Below, in pieces: positions 16,623-26,354 of a stretch of 64,000 nt of DNA. Under the pieces are notes generated by a model. The model searched no databases and was not told the origin of the DNA. It saw nothing but the letters and a program-made list of their open reading frames with translations. Source of the DNA: Dickeya lacustris (GTDB taxonomy: Bacteria > Pseudomonadota > Gammaproteobacteria > Enterobacterales > Enterobacteriaceae). The stretch covers positions 1,922,001-1,986,000 of the forward strand of contig NZ_CP114280.1 of the NCBI RefSeq assembly GCF_029635795.1. The letters run 5' to 3'. Each line of letters begins with the position of its first letter. Position 1 is the first letter of the stretch. The position numbers were made by a program, and so were the translations under genes.

Positions 16623-17206
16623 CCATCAAACATACGACGCGCCAGCTCGACATCATTGCTGACACCCAGCTTTTCCATCAGGTTCGCCCGGTGAACGTGC
16701 ACGGTTTTTGGCGACAGCCCAAGTTCGGCGGCGATGGTTTTCACCGCCATGCCTTGCGCCAGTTTTTCCGCCACCTGCCGCTCGCGCCGGGTCAGCGGGT
16801 CTTGGCGGCCAGAGGCCAGCTTTAGCGCGATGTCCGGCGTCAGATAGCAGCCCCCACCGGCCACGGTTCGCACCGCCGCCACCAGCTCATCGGGGCTGCA
16901 CCGTTTTGAGAGAAAACCGCGCGCGCCGGTATTGAGTGCCTGCTCAATCAGCGCCGGGCTGTCGTGTACGGAGAGCATGATCACCGCCATGCCTTTGGGC
17001 AGTTGGCCGAGCAGTTCAAGGCCCGACATATCCGGCATAGAAATATCGCAAATACACACCTGCACGGCGCGCCCGGGCAGACCGGCCAGCGCCTCACGCG
17101 CACAGCCGAATTCGCCCACCACCTGCATGTCCGGTTCAAGCCCGAGCAATTGGGCAAAGCCAGAGCGCACAATGAGATGATCGTCAATCAGGGCGAGGGT
17201 AATCAT
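16616..17206 (-). CDS. uhpA: UhpA, LuxR/NarL-type response regulator
   Basis: A 196-residue protein, the same length as E. coli UhpA. The receiver domain carries Asp8/Asp9 and the phospho-acceptor Asp54 in [12 protein letters not shown]. The C-terminal LuxR HTH reads [12 protein letters not shown]...[20 protein letters not shown]. Phosphorylated UhpA activates uhpT. It heads the uhpABC operon here, with no other gene in the 184 bp before it. Confidence 0.94.
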   Translation of the reverse strand: MITLALIDDHLIVRSGFAQLLGLEPDMQVVGEFGCAREALAGLPGRAVQVCICDISMPDMSGLELLGQLPKGMAVIMLSVHDSPALIEQALNTGARGFLSKRCSPDELVAAVRTVAGGGCYLTPDIALKLASGRQDPLTRRERQVAEKLAQGMAVKTIAAELGLSPKTVHVHRANLMEKLGVSNDVELARRMFDGW

Positions 17207-17390
17207 GATGTAACCAAGACAGGCAAAGAGGGGCTTACCTTAGCGTTAAGCCCGCATGTGTTCAAGCGTTGAGCAATAGCCAACCCCTCGTTCTGTGAGC
17301 CTGTGCGCGAACCCAGCGCGACAAACCGGCACCAGCGCGTATTTCGCCCTCCTGCTGCCGCGTTTGCCGTGCAATCAGGGCACCGTCAGC

Positions 17391-17687
17391 TCACAGTAAG
17401 GAGCGGTGAAACGCGGCGGCTTCGGCGGCTAACGCCTCGATATGGGCGCGGATCAGGTTAATTTTCTGCAATAGCGGATTGCGCTCAGGCGACACATCCA
17501 TCATGTTAACCCGACTCACCAGTTCGTTAAGACGCGCACATAACTCCGCTTCCCGCTGACGCGCCTGCATTAATTGCAAATGAAGATGCTGATAATCACG
17601 TTGCCATACCTGTTGCTGTCGGCCCACACTGACTTCCAGCGCCTGCAATGCACTCTCCAGCCGTGCCTGCAACTCTTCAATACACAT
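17391..17687 (-). CDS. Small coiled-coil protein of unknown function
   Basis: A 98-residue frame starting MCIEELQARLESALQALEV, with an AAGG-type ribosome-binding site just upstream (aaggaaaggtt on its strand). Nearly the whole length is predicted helix rich in Gln, Leu and Glu, with heptad-like spacing from about 5 to 60 and a second helix at about 70-92. The segment VSPERNPLLQKINLIRAHIE separates the two. It is not recognised as a named family. It stands alone between uhpA and rlmG on the same strand. Codon use resembles the neighbours, so it is likely a real gene. Confidence 0.6.
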   Translation of the reverse strand: MCIEELQARLESALQALEVSVGRQQQVWQRDYQHLHLQLMQARQREAELCARLNELVSRVNMMDVSPERNPLLQKINLIRAHIEALAAEAAAFHRSLL

Positions 17688-17776
17688 AACCTTTCCTTCG
17701 CTGATCTACCCTGCGGATTATACTGGCAGGCCTGCACGACAACAAATGCCGGCAGGCAAGCCTTGCCAACCGGCTA

Positions 17777-18919
17777 TCACCGCGAACGCGGCGAGGTTTT
17801 TACAGCGCGTAGCACCACAAATTTGGCATTACTGGCCACATTCTCACAATTGCCGAACAAGCGTTTGAGTTTGTGGAAGTAATCCAGATGACGATTGCCG
17901 ACAATGCGCAGTTCACCGCCGGTCATCAGGCAGCGGCGCGCATCGAGAAACATTTGCCAGGCGATATCATCCGTCAGCGCCTGCTGCTGATGAAACGGTG
18001 GATTGCACAGCACGGCCTGTAGGCTCTCTTTGGCCACGCCCGCCAGCGCATGGTTGACCACAAAACTGCTGCGCGCCCTATCCTGCGGCCGGTTTTCCTC
18101 TACATTAAGACGGCTGGAGGCGATCGCCATATAGGATTCATCGAAAAAGCTGACATACGCCAGTGGGTTAAGCGCCAGCGCCGCCAGGCCAAGTACGCCG
18201 TTACCGCAGCCCAAATCGGCGATTTTGCCCTCGATCTGGGTTGGCAGATGCTGCATGAAAAAACGGGCACCGATATCCAGACCGCTGCGGGCAAACACAT
18301 TGGCATGGTTGTTGATGCAATAACCGCTGTCATCAAGCGTCCAACGGGTGATAACGGGCGTGGCCCTGGCGCTATCGGCCTGCGGCTGACAGTGAATCAA
18401 CCGCGCTTTCTTCCAGGCCAGCGACGTGCGCGTCGGCCCCAGAATCTGCTCGAACAGTTCAAGCGTAGAGGTGTGAATATCGCGCGCTTTGGCCGCTGCT
18501 ATCACCACCGTGTGCTCTGTCACCACCGCGCACAGCTGGCGCAATTGATGTTCCAACAGCGCCAGTGTTTTAGGCACCTTTATCACCACCAGTGATGGCG
18601 CGTCCGGCAACGCACTGAGGCTATCTTGCAGCGTCACCGATTCCGGCGCATAGCCATTAAGCGCCAGATTATGGCGTGTCGCCAGTTGGCTGAGATAGGA
18701 ATCACTGATGCTATAGGGCGCTTGCGCCTGTAACGCACAGGCCAGCGCGCCGAACGCATCGTTAAAAATCAGCGTCGGCCCCGGCCCGCAAGAAATGGTC
18801 GCCAGTTCCCGTAACAGGTATTCATCAGCGGCATCCCACGCCTGTAGCGTCTCCTGACGTTCAGAGTGCGGATAACGCACCAGCGTCAACGGGGAGTTTT
18901 CCAAAAATAGTTGGCTCAT
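17777..18919 (-). CDS. rlmG: RlmG, 23S rRNA m2G1835 methyltransferase
   Basis: A 380-residue SAM-dependent methyltransferase of the RsmC/RlmG type: a degenerate N-terminal methyltransferase-like domain followed by a catalytic one. The SAM-binding motif is [15 protein letters not shown] (about residue 235). The catalytic N-P-P-F motif is in [11 protein letters not shown] (about 308). RlmG methylates N2 of G1835 in 23S rRNA. It lies next to alx, as in E. coli, where rlmG (ygjO) is in the same neighbourhood; this supports RlmG over RsmC. Single gene, minus strand. Confidence 0.9.
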   Translation of the reverse strand: MSQLFLENSPLTLVRYPHSERQETLQAWDAADEYLLRELATISCGPGPTLIFNDAFGALACALQAQAPYSISDSYLSQLATRHNLALNGYAPESVTLQDSLSALPDAPSLVVIKVPKTLALLEHQLRQLCAVVTEHTVVIAAAKARDIHTSTLELFEQILGPTRTSLAWKKARLIHCQPQADSARATPVITRWTLDDSGYCINNHANVFARSGLDIGARFFMQHLPTQIEGKIADLGCGNGVLGLAALALNPLAYVSFFDESYMAIASSRLNVEENRPQDRARSSFVVNHALAGVAKESLQAVLCNPPFHQQQALTDDIAWQMFLDARRCLMTGGELRIVGNRHLDYFHKLKRLFGNCENVASNAKFVVLRAVKTSPRSR

Positions 18920-19132
18920 AGCCGCTCCTGCAAAGCGAAATCTGGCGCTGTTTATCCCTTAAAACGACGCTACAGTAAATGATTTTTCTGCCTTGATGCC
19001 ATCCCTCCCGCTCAGGCCTGCATTTTGCCGCTGACAAAAGGCGATCACATGCCAAAACAGACGCCGTTTTTATGGCGAATTTAGCCTGCCTGACGGTTGA
19101 CCCTCTCGCGTAACTCACCTATCTTTGATAAT

Positions 19133-19330
19133 GCAAAGGGGAGTAACTTCTCGCTGGTTAATCGTCATTACAGTGCTGCGGCACTCGGTTACCAGGCAAC
19201 CTTAATGACTCGATTCGCATGACACTGGATTCGCATTAAGTTGTAAGTGAGACCTTGCCAGAAGGCGAGGTCCATTTGCAGCATAGTCATCGCAAACGGC
19301 CTGTGCCTTCTGACACAGGCCGTTTTGTTT
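19133..19330 (+). ncRNA. yybP-ykoY-type (Mn2+) riboswitch leader of alx
   Basis: The leader carries the hallmark gcaaaggggagtaacttc followed by a branched fold ending in ggcaacc (about 19133-19215), as in the PRE element of E. coli alx. An inner hairpin, gaccttgcc...ggcgaggtc, lies at about 19250. An 11-bp perfect stem, aacggcctgtg/cacaggccgtt (19295-19324), is followed by a T-rich run, which looks like the terminator switch. In E. coli this element responds to Mn2+ and alkaline pH. The outer boundary is approximate. Confidence 0.75.
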
Positions 19331-19332
19331 TT
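19295..19332 (+). terminator. Intrinsic terminator in the alx leader
   Basis: A perfect 11-bp stem with an 8-base loop, followed by ttttgttttt. Its position upstream of the coding region fits the expression platform of the riboswitch. Confidence 0.75.
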
Positions 19333-19426
19333 CTGATAAGACGGTTTTCTGATAATGACATGTTTTGATAACGACATGTTCTGATAACGACATGTTCTGA
19401 TAACGACATGCTCTGACGACAACATG
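19331..19426. repeat. Six-unit 16-bp tandem array in the alx leader
   Basis: Exactly six 16-base units of the type ttctgataacgacatg (19331, 19347, 19363, 19379, 19395, 19411). The two central units are identical and the outer ones diverged. It starts right after the terminator stem and ends about 60 bases before the alx start. Confidence 0.92.
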
Positions 19427-19487
19427 ATTGATGAAAACGCTCACCGGCTGGCATGCGCCGCTGGAATACGGGCGAAGGGAGACTGGT

Positions 19488-20441
19488 ATGGTAACGATAG
19501 GAACCCCCATGATGTGGGGCAGTTTTGCCATTATCGTCGTGGTAATGCTGGCGATTGATTTGCTGTATCAAGGCAAACAAGGCGCGACGGTCATGAGCTT
19601 TAAACAGGCGGCGGTCTGGTCATTGGTGTGGGTGATGCTCACGGTGGCGTTTAACGCAGGCTTCTGGTGGTATCTCAGTCATACCGCAGGCCGTGAAGTG
19701 GCCGATGCCCAGGCGCTGGCGTTCTTTACCGGCTACCTCATCGAGAAAGCGCTGGCGGTCGATAATGTCTTTGTCTGGCTGATGCTGTTCAGCTATTTCG
19801 CCGTACCCGCCCAATACCAACGCCGGGTGCTGATTTATGGGGTGCTGGGCGCGATTGTGCTGCGCACGATCATGGTGTTTGCCGGAAGCTGGCTGGTGTC
19901 GCAGTTTCAGTGGTTGCTGTACCTGTTCGGCGCGTTCTTGCTTCTTACCGGCATCAAAATGGCGCTGGCGAAAGAAGATGACGCGGCGGTGGGCGAAAAG
20001 CCCATCGTGCGCTTTTTACGCAACCGCCTGCGCATGACGGACAACCTGCACGGCGAGCGTTTTTTCATCCGCCAGCATGGGTTGCTGTACGCCACCCCGC
20101 TGTTTCTGGTGCTGGTGATGGTGGAAATCAGCGATGTTATTTTTGCAGTGGACAGCATCCCGGCGATTTTCGCCGTCACCACTGACCCGTTTATCGTGCT
20201 GACCTCAAACCTGTTTGCCATTCTGGGGCTGCGCGCCATGTACTTCCTGCTGGCCGGAGTCGCGCAGAAGTTCTCGATGCTGAAATACGGGCTGGCGGTG
20301 ATCCTGGTCTTTATCGGTATTAAAATGATGCTGATAGACCTGTTCCACATTCCTGTCGCGATGTCACTCAGCGTGGTGGCGGCTATCCTGTTGGTGACTA
20401 TCCTGATCAATATCTGGGTTAACCGCCGCGCCGGGCGCTAA
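19488..20441 (+). CDS. alx: Alx, TerC-family membrane protein linked to Mn homeostasis
   Basis: A 317-residue TerC-family protein with about nine membrane segments and the family motifs [23 protein letters not shown] (here [18 protein letters not shown]) and [19 protein letters not shown], whose acidic residues are thought to bind metal. The start at 19488 ([11 protein letters not shown]) has an AAGGGAGA ribosome-binding site and matches the E. coli N-terminus. An upstream in-frame start at 19428 is disfavoured. E. coli Alx exports Mn2+ and is switched on by high pH and Mn through its leader RNA. The same kind of leader is seen here, with an added tandem array. Confidence 0.92.
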   Translation: MVTIGTPMMWGSFAIIVVVMLAIDLLYQGKQGATVMSFKQAAVWSLVWVMLTVAFNAGFWWYLSHTAGREVADAQALAFFTGYLIEKALAVDNVFVWLMLFSYFAVPAQYQRRVLIYGVLGAIVLRTIMVFAGSWLVSQFQWLLYLFGAFLLLTGIKMALAKEDDAAVGEKPIVRFLRNRLRMTDNLHGERFFIRQHGLLYATPLFLVLVMVEISDVIFAVDSIPAIFAVTTDPFIVLTSNLFAILGLRAMYFLLAGVAQKFSMLKYGLAVILVFIGIKMMLIDLFHIPVAMSLSVVAAILLVTILINIWVNRRAGR

Positions 20442-20462
20442 CGCCTGCCGACAACATCCTGC

Positions 20463-20495
20463 GTAAAAATACGCCCCGCCTGTGGTGGCGGGGCG
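20463..20495 (-). terminator. Terminator of ygjV
   Basis: On the minus strand, CGCCCCGCC and GGCGGGGCG form a 9-bp stem followed by TATTTTTACG, just past the ygjV stop at 20501. The same stem may serve alx, coming the other way. Confidence 0.8.
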
Positions 20496-20500
20496 ATGTC

Positions 20501-21049
20501 TCAGGCGCTTTTGGTCGATGACTGCGGCTCATCGGCGCGAAACGGGTCGATGCCGTTACGCTGCATCCGCCAGAAACGCATGATATTGAAGCCGTTTATT
20601 ACCAGAAAGCTGGCTTCAATCAACGAACCGCCGATAGAGCCGAGCCAAATGTTGTGCGTTACCCACAGCGCCGTGGAGCACCAAATGATGCAACGGGTGG
20701 TCAAACCATGGGCGCGGAACAGTGCCCAGGTGCTGCATACGGTGCCGATAATCGGCAGCAATTCCATCGGGTGTTTAACACCCGGCAGACCAAGCGCCAG
20801 CGTCAGCGCAATAAACACAAACATCACGGCAATATTGCTGGTTTTCAGCGTTACCAGAGTACGGCCAGAATTCAGCATGGCGCTCATGCCTGCGGCATTC
20901 GCCCCCATCAGGAAGAAGTGACAGGCAATCACCGCGCTATAAACGGAAAGCTGTATTTTGAATTTTTTATCATTGCGGTTAAAAAACATGGTGATACCGA
21001 CCATAAAGGCCAGTACGCCAACTGCCTGGGCAAATACATAAGAAGTCAT
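20501..21049 (-). CDS. ygjV: YgjV, inner-membrane protein
   Basis: A 182-residue hydrophobic protein with about six membrane segments, matching the YgjV family in length (183 in E. coli) and in motifs such as RTLVTLKTSNIAVMFVFIAL and the C-terminal NGFNIMRFWRMQR. Function is unknown. In E. coli it lies between sstT and uxaA near alx, and the same setting holds here without sstT. A KdgR-box-like palindrome lies 47 bp upstream of its start, which may place it under pectin-catabolism control (inference). Confidence 0.88.
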   Translation of the reverse strand: MTSYVFAQAVGVLAFMVGITMFFNRNDKKFKIQLSVYSAVIACHFFLMGANAAGMSAMLNSGRTLVTLKTSNIAVMFVFIALTLALGLPGVKHPMELLPIIGTVCSTWALFRAHGLTTRCIIWCSTALWVTHNIWLGSIGGSLIEASFLVINGFNIMRFWRMQRNGIDPFRADEPQSSTKSA

Positions 21050-21095
21050 GATCCCCGCCTTAAAGTAGGGCCGTCAAAAAAACGGCGCTCATAAA

Positions 21096-21114
21096 AATGA
21101 AACACCGTTTTATT
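21096..21114. promoter_or_regulatory. KdgR-box-like palindrome upstream of ygjV
   Basis: AATGAAACACCGTTTTATT matches the palindromic form AATGAAA-N5-TTTYATT used by the pectinolysis repressor KdgR in Dickeya and Pectobacterium. It lies 47-65 bp before the ygjV start and about 180 bp after uxaA. The consensus is from memory of the family. Confidence 0.5.
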
Positions 21115-21289
21115 TTATTTGGAACCGGGCAGGTTTTCAACGCAAGAATGCCGAATCGCGACATTCCCGCGTTTTCAGTCTTAAAACGCCAGGCCTTATA
21201 ACATTATTTTTTATAAGGTCTCTGGCGATTAAGGTTTTTGGCGATGCAGTTTTTTGCGATGCTGCACACCGCGCACCCCGGAGTCAGCG

Positions 21290-22780
21290 TTACAGCGTGA
21301 CACCGCTTTTGAAGATAGCCAGTTCACGGAAGTCGTTAATCTCGTTCTTCGCCAGCTTGCCGTTGGCAATGTCAACAATCAGATCAACGAACTGCGCGAG
21401 CAGGTCATCCATCGGCACATCGTGAATCAAACGACCGGCATCAAAGTCAATCCAGTGCGGCTTTTTCTTCGCCAGTTCAGAGTTGGTTGCCAGTTTCACC
21501 GTTGGCACAAAACCACCGTAAGGCGTGCCACGCCCGGTACTGAACAGCACCATATGACAACCGGCACCGGCCAGCGCGCTGGTAGCAACCGCATCGTTAC
21601 CCGGCGCACTCAGCAGGTTCAGCCCCGGCGTGTGCAGGCGCTCACCGTATTTGAGTACGTCCACCACTTTGCTCTGCCCCGCTTTCTGGGTGCAACCGAG
21701 GGATTTCTCCTCAAGCGTGGTGATGCCACCGGCTTTGTTGCCCGGCGACGGGTTTTCATAAATCGGCTGGTTATGTTCAATGAAATACTGTTTGAAATCA
21801 TTGACCATGTGCACGGTTTTCTCGAATGTGGCCTCATCGCGACAGCGGCTCATCAGAATGCGCTCGGCACCAAACATTTCCGGCACTTCCGTCAGCACCG
21901 TGGTGCCGCCGTTGGCAATCAGATAATCCGAGAAGCGCCCCAGTAACGGGTTCGCCGTGATCCCAGACAGGCCATCCGAGCCGCCGCATTCCAGACCAAA
22001 CTTCAGTTCGCTCAGTTTGCCCGGCTCGCGCGCATCATTGCGCATCGCCTGATACAACTGGTGCAAGCGTTCCAGACCGGCTTCGACTTCATCTTCCTGC
22101 TGCTGGCAAATCATAAAGTTGACGCGCTCGGCATCAAACTCGCCCAGCGTGTCACGGAAGGCAGACACCTGATTGTTTTCACAGCCCAGACCAATCACCA
22201 ATACCGCGCCCGCATTCGGGTGGCGCACCATGTTTTGCAGCATGGTACGGGTGTTCTCATGGTCTTCGCCCAGTTGCGAGCAACCAAACGGATGGGTGAA
22301 CAGGTATACCCCGTCGATCCCTTCCGCGTTGTTGGTTTCCTTCAAAAAACGCTGTTGGATCTGGCGGGCAATCCCGTTGACGCAACCGACCGTCGGCAGG
22401 ATCCACAGCTCATTGCGAATGCCAACGCTACCGTTATGCCGACGGTAGATCTGCACGTCGCGATCCGCCATCTGTGCGGGCAGGCTGATGAATTCCGGCT
22501 GGTACTGATACTCATCCAGATCGCTCAGGTTGGTTTTCGCGTTCTGGGAGTGAATGTGTTCACCGGCAGCGATATCAACCAGCGCATGGCCGATAGGCAA
22601 ACCGTATTTGATAACCATCGCGCCTGTGGCGATCGGTTGCAGGGCAAATTTATGCCCGCGAGCCACCGGCTGCGGCAATGTCAGCGAGACATCACCTGCG
22701 AAGACAGTTTCATCCTGCGCCAAATCGCGCAGGGCCACGGCCACATTGTCCAGTGAGTGAATTTTGATAATGCTCTGCAT
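21290..22780 (-). CDS. uxaA: UxaA, D-altronate dehydratase
   Basis: A 496-residue protein (E. coli 495) that dehydrates D-altronate to 2-keto-3-deoxygluconate, the last step of the galacturonate branch. It has the N-terminal SAF-like domain (to about 100) and a C-terminal UxaA core with LGCENNQVSAFRDTL, FGLECGGSDGLSGITANP and SAPGNDAVATSALAGAGCH, whose cysteines coordinate a metal. The start at 22780 (MQSIIKIHSLDN) has AAGGTG upstream. It is the third gene of the uxaCBA operon, 17 bp after uxaB. Confidence 0.95.
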   Translation of the reverse strand: MQSIIKIHSLDNVAVALRDLAQDETVFAGDVSLTLPQPVARGHKFALQPIATGAMVIKYGLPIGHALVDIAAGEHIHSQNAKTNLSDLDEYQYQPEFISLPAQMADRDVQIYRRHNGSVGIRNELWILPTVGCVNGIARQIQQRFLKETNNAEGIDGVYLFTHPFGCSQLGEDHENTRTMLQNMVRHPNAGAVLVIGLGCENNQVSAFRDTLGEFDAERVNFMICQQQEDEVEAGLERLHQLYQAMRNDAREPGKLSELKFGLECGGSDGLSGITANPLLGRFSDYLIANGGTTVLTEVPEMFGAERILMSRCRDEATFEKTVHMVNDFKQYFIEHNQPIYENPSPGNKAGGITTLEEKSLGCTQKAGQSKVVDVLKYGERLHTPGLNLLSAPGNDAVATSALAGAGCHMVLFSTGRGTPYGGFVPTVKLATNSELAKKKPHWIDFDAGRLIHDVPMDDLLAQFVDLIVDIANGKLAKNEINDFRELAIFKSGVTL

Positions 22781-22797
22781 AGATAGCACCTTTGCGA

Positions 22798-24249
22798 TTA
22801 GCAGTAGTTTGCCAGCGCATCACGCATGCCGCGATCAACGATAGCCTGCAATTGTGCCGTCACCTGTTCAGCCAAGCCCGCCACCTGGGTCAGGTCCTGC
22901 TCCCAGTGTTCGGCATCCGCCAATACGGTGTTCACCAGTTGCGCAAGCGTGGTGTTACCCGCCGCAACGCCGCTCCACAGCGTGGCATAACGCTCCAGCC
23001 AGTGCGCATCATCCTGTAATGGATACTGTTCACCATTGCGCTCGCCACGGTAGAACGCGATGAGCGCCGCCAGCGCAAACGTCAGGCGCTGTGGCAGCTC
23101 GCCTTTGCTTTCGCGATAGGCCAGTAACTGCGGCAGGATGCGGGTACGGAATTTGGTCATGCCGTTAAGGGCAATCGACAGCAACTGATGTTGAATGAAC
23201 GGGTTTCTGAAACGGCTTAATACCGCCTGGGCAAACGACGTCAGTTCATCGTGCGGCAAGTCAAGCACCGGTACGATTTCATTAGCAATGGTGGTTTCTA
23301 CAAACTGGCTAACCTGCGCGTCATTCATTGACTCGCCGACCGTATCCAGCCCGGCCAGAAACGCCACCGGCACCAGCGCCGTATGCGCACCGTTCAGAAT
23401 CGCCACTTTGCGCTCTTTATACGGTTTGATGTCATCAACGATGCGGATATTCAGATCCAACTCGTTGAGATGCAGCTCGTTTGCCAACCACTGCGGCCCC
23501 TGAATCACAAACAGGTAGAAGTATTCGGCGGTATCCAGGAAGCTGTCCTGATAGCCCAATTCCTGTTGCAGCGTCTCGACTTCGGCGCGCGGATACCCGG
23601 TTACGATGCGGTCAACCAGCGTCGAGCAGAAGGTGTTGTGCGCGTTCAGCCAGGTGGTGAATGCCGCAGGCAGTTCCCACTGTGCGGCATAACGCAGTAC
23701 CAGCTCTTTGAGCTTGTCGCCGTTGTAGTCAATCAGCTCGCACGGCAGCAATACCCAGCCTTTATCGGCAGCGCCGTTGAAATGGTTGAAACGCTCAAAC
23801 AGCAAGCGGGTCAGTTTCGCCGGGAAGCTGGCCGGTGGTGTATCGGTCAGTTTGTCATCGGCGTGGTAGCTAATACCGGCTTCGGTGGTGTTGGAAAACA
23901 CAAAGCGAATATTGGCATCGTGCGCCAGCGCCAGATACTCGTCAAACTGGCGATAGACATTGATTTCACGGTTAACGGAGCGAATCAGGCGCGGCTCACG
24001 CACCGCTTCGCCCTGCTCATTCAGACCACGAATGATGGTGGTGTACAACCCGTCTTGTGTATCCAGTGCAGGCGGGAAATCGGTATCAATCGGGCGAACA
24101 ATAACGATACCGGCATCCAATGCGGTATGTTCATTCAGCAGATCTAACTGCCAGTCCACAAAAGCGCGCAGGAAATTGCCTTCACCAAACTGGATGACGC
24201 GGTCAGGGTGACGACGGCCAGGAAAATCACGACGATTCAGCGTTTGCAT
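22798..24249 (-). CDS. uxaB: UxaB, tagaturonate reductase
   Basis: A 483-residue NAD-dependent enzyme of the mannitol/fructuronate dehydrogenase family that reduces D-tagaturonate to D-altronate. The N-terminus [20 protein letters not shown] aligns with E. coli UxaB. Nucleotide binding and catalysis are marked by [25 protein letters not shown] and the [16 protein letters not shown] motif, whose Lys and Asn are catalytic in the family. GAGGT precedes the ATG. An in-frame TTG two codons earlier is not preferred. It is the middle gene of uxaCBA. Confidence 0.95.
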   Translation of the reverse strand: MQTLNRRDFPGRRHPDRVIQFGEGNFLRAFVDWQLDLLNEHTALDAGIVIVRPIDTDFPPALDTQDGLYTTIIRGLNEQGEAVREPRLIRSVNREINVYRQFDEYLALAHDANIRFVFSNTTEAGISYHADDKLTDTPPASFPAKLTRLLFERFNHFNGAADKGWVLLPCELIDYNGDKLKELVLRYAAQWELPAAFTTWLNAHNTFCSTLVDRIVTGYPRAEVETLQQELGYQDSFLDTAEYFYLFVIQGPQWLANELHLNELDLNIRIVDDIKPYKERKVAILNGAHTALVPVAFLAGLDTVGESMNDAQVSQFVETTIANEIVPVLDLPHDELTSFAQAVLSRFRNPFIQHQLLSIALNGMTKFRTRILPQLLAYRESKGELPQRLTFALAALIAFYRGERNGEQYPLQDDAHWLERYATLWSGVAAGNTTLAQLVNTVLADAEHWEQDLTQVAGLAEQVTAQLQAIVDRGMRDALANYC

Positions 24250-24429
24250 TAACAAGCTACCTCAGAACACGACACTTCGGGACAAACGCCAGTCGATACA
24301 ACCCTCAGGTCATTAAAACGGCGTCAGGTCAGCACGACAGCATCAGGGCGGTGGATTAAACACCCTGCGCCAGCCCGAAATCACAATATTGACAAACGGG
24401 CCCGTCGTGGCGCCCGCACTCTCTTTTTC

Positions 24430-25839
24430 TTATAACTCGATGCCGAAATAATTTTTGGCATTACCAAAACAGATGTTTTTCACCATCTCGCCCAGCAGCG
24501 GTAAATCGGCTGGCGCTTCGCCATCGGCAACCCAGCGGCCAATCATCTGGCACAGGATGCGACGGAAATATTCGTGACGGGTGTAGGACAGGAAACTACG
24601 GCTGTCGGTCAGCATGCCGACAAAACGGCTCAACAGACCAAGCTGCGCCAACTGCGTCATCTGACGCTGCATACCGTCTTTCTGGTCGTTAAACCACCAG
24701 CCTGAGCCGAACTGCATCTTGCCCGGCATCCCTTCACCCTGGAAGTTACCGATCATGGTGCCCAGCACTTCGTTGTCACGCGGGTTCAGGCAGTAAAGAA
24801 TGGTTTTCGGCAGCAGATTCTCTTCGTTCTGCTTGCTCAACAGGCGCGACAACTCTTGAGCCATCGGGCGGTCGTTGATGGAGTCAAAGCCCACATCCGG
24901 CCCCAGCAATTTGAACTGGCGCAGGTTGTTATTACGCAGCGCGCCAATGTGGTACTGCTGTACCCAGCCACGGCGCGCGTATTCCGCACCCAGCCATACC
25001 AGCACCGCCGTTTTAAACTGTGCCACTTCCAGCTCGCTCAGGCTTTCACCAGACAGACGACGCGCCAGAATGCTGTCCAGCGTGCTTTCATCCGCTTCGG
25101 CAAACAGCACCACGTCCAGCGCGTGGTCAGACACTTTACAGCCGTGAGCCGCAAAGTGATCGAGACGTTTGGCCAGCGCGGTTTGCAGGTCGCTAAAACG
25201 GCGAATATCGGTATCGGCAACTTCACCCAGCTTCGCCATGTAATCGTTAAAGCTGTCGAGTTCGATATTGAATGCTTTGTCTGGACGCCAGCTCGGCAGC
25301 ACTTTAATAGAGAAGGTTTTGTCCTGAGCTACCGCTTTGTGGTGCTCCAGGCTGTCAATCGGGTCATCGGTGGTGCCGACCATTTTTACATTCATCTGCT
25401 GCATGATGCCGCGAGCGGAAAATTCATCACGCTCCAGCAAGGCATTGGTGCGATCCCAAATCTCTTTGGCGGTAGACGGCGACAGCACCGTGCCGGTAAT
25501 GCCGAATGGACGGCGCAGCTCCAGATGTGTCCAGTGATACAGCGGGTTTCCGATGGTATGTGGCACCGTGGCGGCCCAGGCTTCAAATTTCTCCCAGTCG
25601 CTGGCGTCGCCGGTACAGAAACGCTCTGGTACACCATTGGTACGCATGGCACGCCACTTGTAGTGATCGCCCTTCAGCCAGATGTCATACAAATTTTTGA
25701 AGCGATAATTTTCAGCGATCTGCGCAGGGGGCAAATGGCAGTGGTAGTCAAAAATCGGCTGATCCGCAGCAAAATCATGATACAGACGACGAGCGAATTC
25801 AGTATCCAACAAGAAATCTTCACTTAAAAACTGGGGCAT
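24430..25839 (-). CDS. uxaC: UxaC, glucuronate/galacturonate isomerase
   Basis: A 469-residue uronate isomerase (E. coli 470) of the amidohydrolase-related TIM-barrel class. The metal-site motif [10 protein letters not shown] is near residue 30. Other landmarks are the [20 protein letters not shown] region and a C-terminal [19 protein letters not shown]. It converts D-galacturonate to D-tagaturonate and D-glucuronate to D-fructuronate. The start at 25839 ([12 protein letters not shown]) has AGGAAA upstream. An extended in-frame leader to 25998 has no family match. It is the first gene of uxaCBA, divergent from exuT across a control region with ExuR-like sites. Confidence 0.95.
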   Translation of the reverse strand: MPQFLSEDFLLDTEFARRLYHDFAADQPIFDYHCHLPPAQIAENYRFKNLYDIWLKGDHYKWRAMRTNGVPERFCTGDASDWEKFEAWAATVPHTIGNPLYHWTHLELRRPFGITGTVLSPSTAKEIWDRTNALLERDEFSARGIMQQMNVKMVGTTDDPIDSLEHHKAVAQDKTFSIKVLPSWRPDKAFNIELDSFNDYMAKLGEVADTDIRRFSDLQTALAKRLDHFAAHGCKVSDHALDVVLFAEADESTLDSILARRLSGESLSELEVAQFKTAVLVWLGAEYARRGWVQQYHIGALRNNNLRQFKLLGPDVGFDSINDRPMAQELSRLLSKQNEENLLPKTILYCLNPRDNEVLGTMIGNFQGEGMPGKMQFGSGWWFNDQKDGMQRQMTQLAQLGLLSRFVGMLTDSRSFLSYTRHEYFRRILCQMIGRWVADGEAPADLPLLGEMVKNICFGNAKNYFGIEL

Positions 25840-26354
25840 GTTTGTTTCCTCACACGACATTTGCCAATCAAACACGGTCACGCACAAAAAGATATCACAC
25901 CAATTATCAACGATAACCGACACCATTAGTGAGGTCATGATCGCAAAAATGACAGAAACCACTTCCAATTCGGGCTTTTTTACGCTTACCCCGGCCAAAA
26001 AAGCCTTTTTAGCGCCCGATTTCGTTTATTCCCCAGCAAATTCGTGGTTTTGTGATATCACTCAACTTTTAAATTGGTATGACAAATTATTGTAGCGCTG
26101 CCTGATGAGGGGATTCAATCTCAATATCGTCAACAGCATTGATATTCCCACTGGAAAACAATAACGCGCGCGGCGGGATTGCCGTTGCGGCCCGCCCGCC
26201 AGCCATACCCGGCGGCAGGGCAACCAGTCAGGCGGCAACTCCCGCTGGCATGATGGATACACGCGTATCTGGTTATGTTCAGTGTGGTCTATACCTATCG
26301 CAGCAGACGACTGACAGGTTTGCCGCGATGCTTACACTCGGAGAGATATTTAAC
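25840..26354. promoter_or_regulatory. Divergent uxaC-exuT control region
   Basis: This 515-bp gap has no gene. AAATTGGTATGACAAATT (26071-26088) resembles the palindromic ExuR/UxuR operator (AAATTGGTATACCAATTT). A weaker match on the other strand, ATTGGTGTGAT, lies at about 25895-25908. A perfect GTGATATCAC dyad lies at 26052-26061. One ExuR-like site lies near each promoter, which fits joint repression of uxaCBA and exuT. Confidence 0.6.

Larger units (their letters stand above)
18920..19487. other. 568-bp leader region of alx
   Basis: No gene is seen. The right part is the long 5' leader of alx and holds a yybP-ykoY-type element, a perfect intrinsic-terminator hairpin, and a six-unit 16-bp tandem array, in that order. 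The left part should hold the rlmG and alx promoters. Confidence 0.6.

Noticed and set aside
19331..19426. CRISPR array
   Set aside because: Units are 16 bp and contiguous with no spacers, and no cas genes are present. It is a plain tandem repeat. The same holds for the other arrays.
25840..25998. Longer UxaC N-terminus
   Set aside because: The extra 53 residues have no family match and would cover the control region. MPQFLSEDF at 25839 matches the known start.
26052..26061. CRP site at GTGATATCAC
   Set aside because: The CRP consensus needs TGTGA and TCACA separated by six bases. This dyad is continuous.
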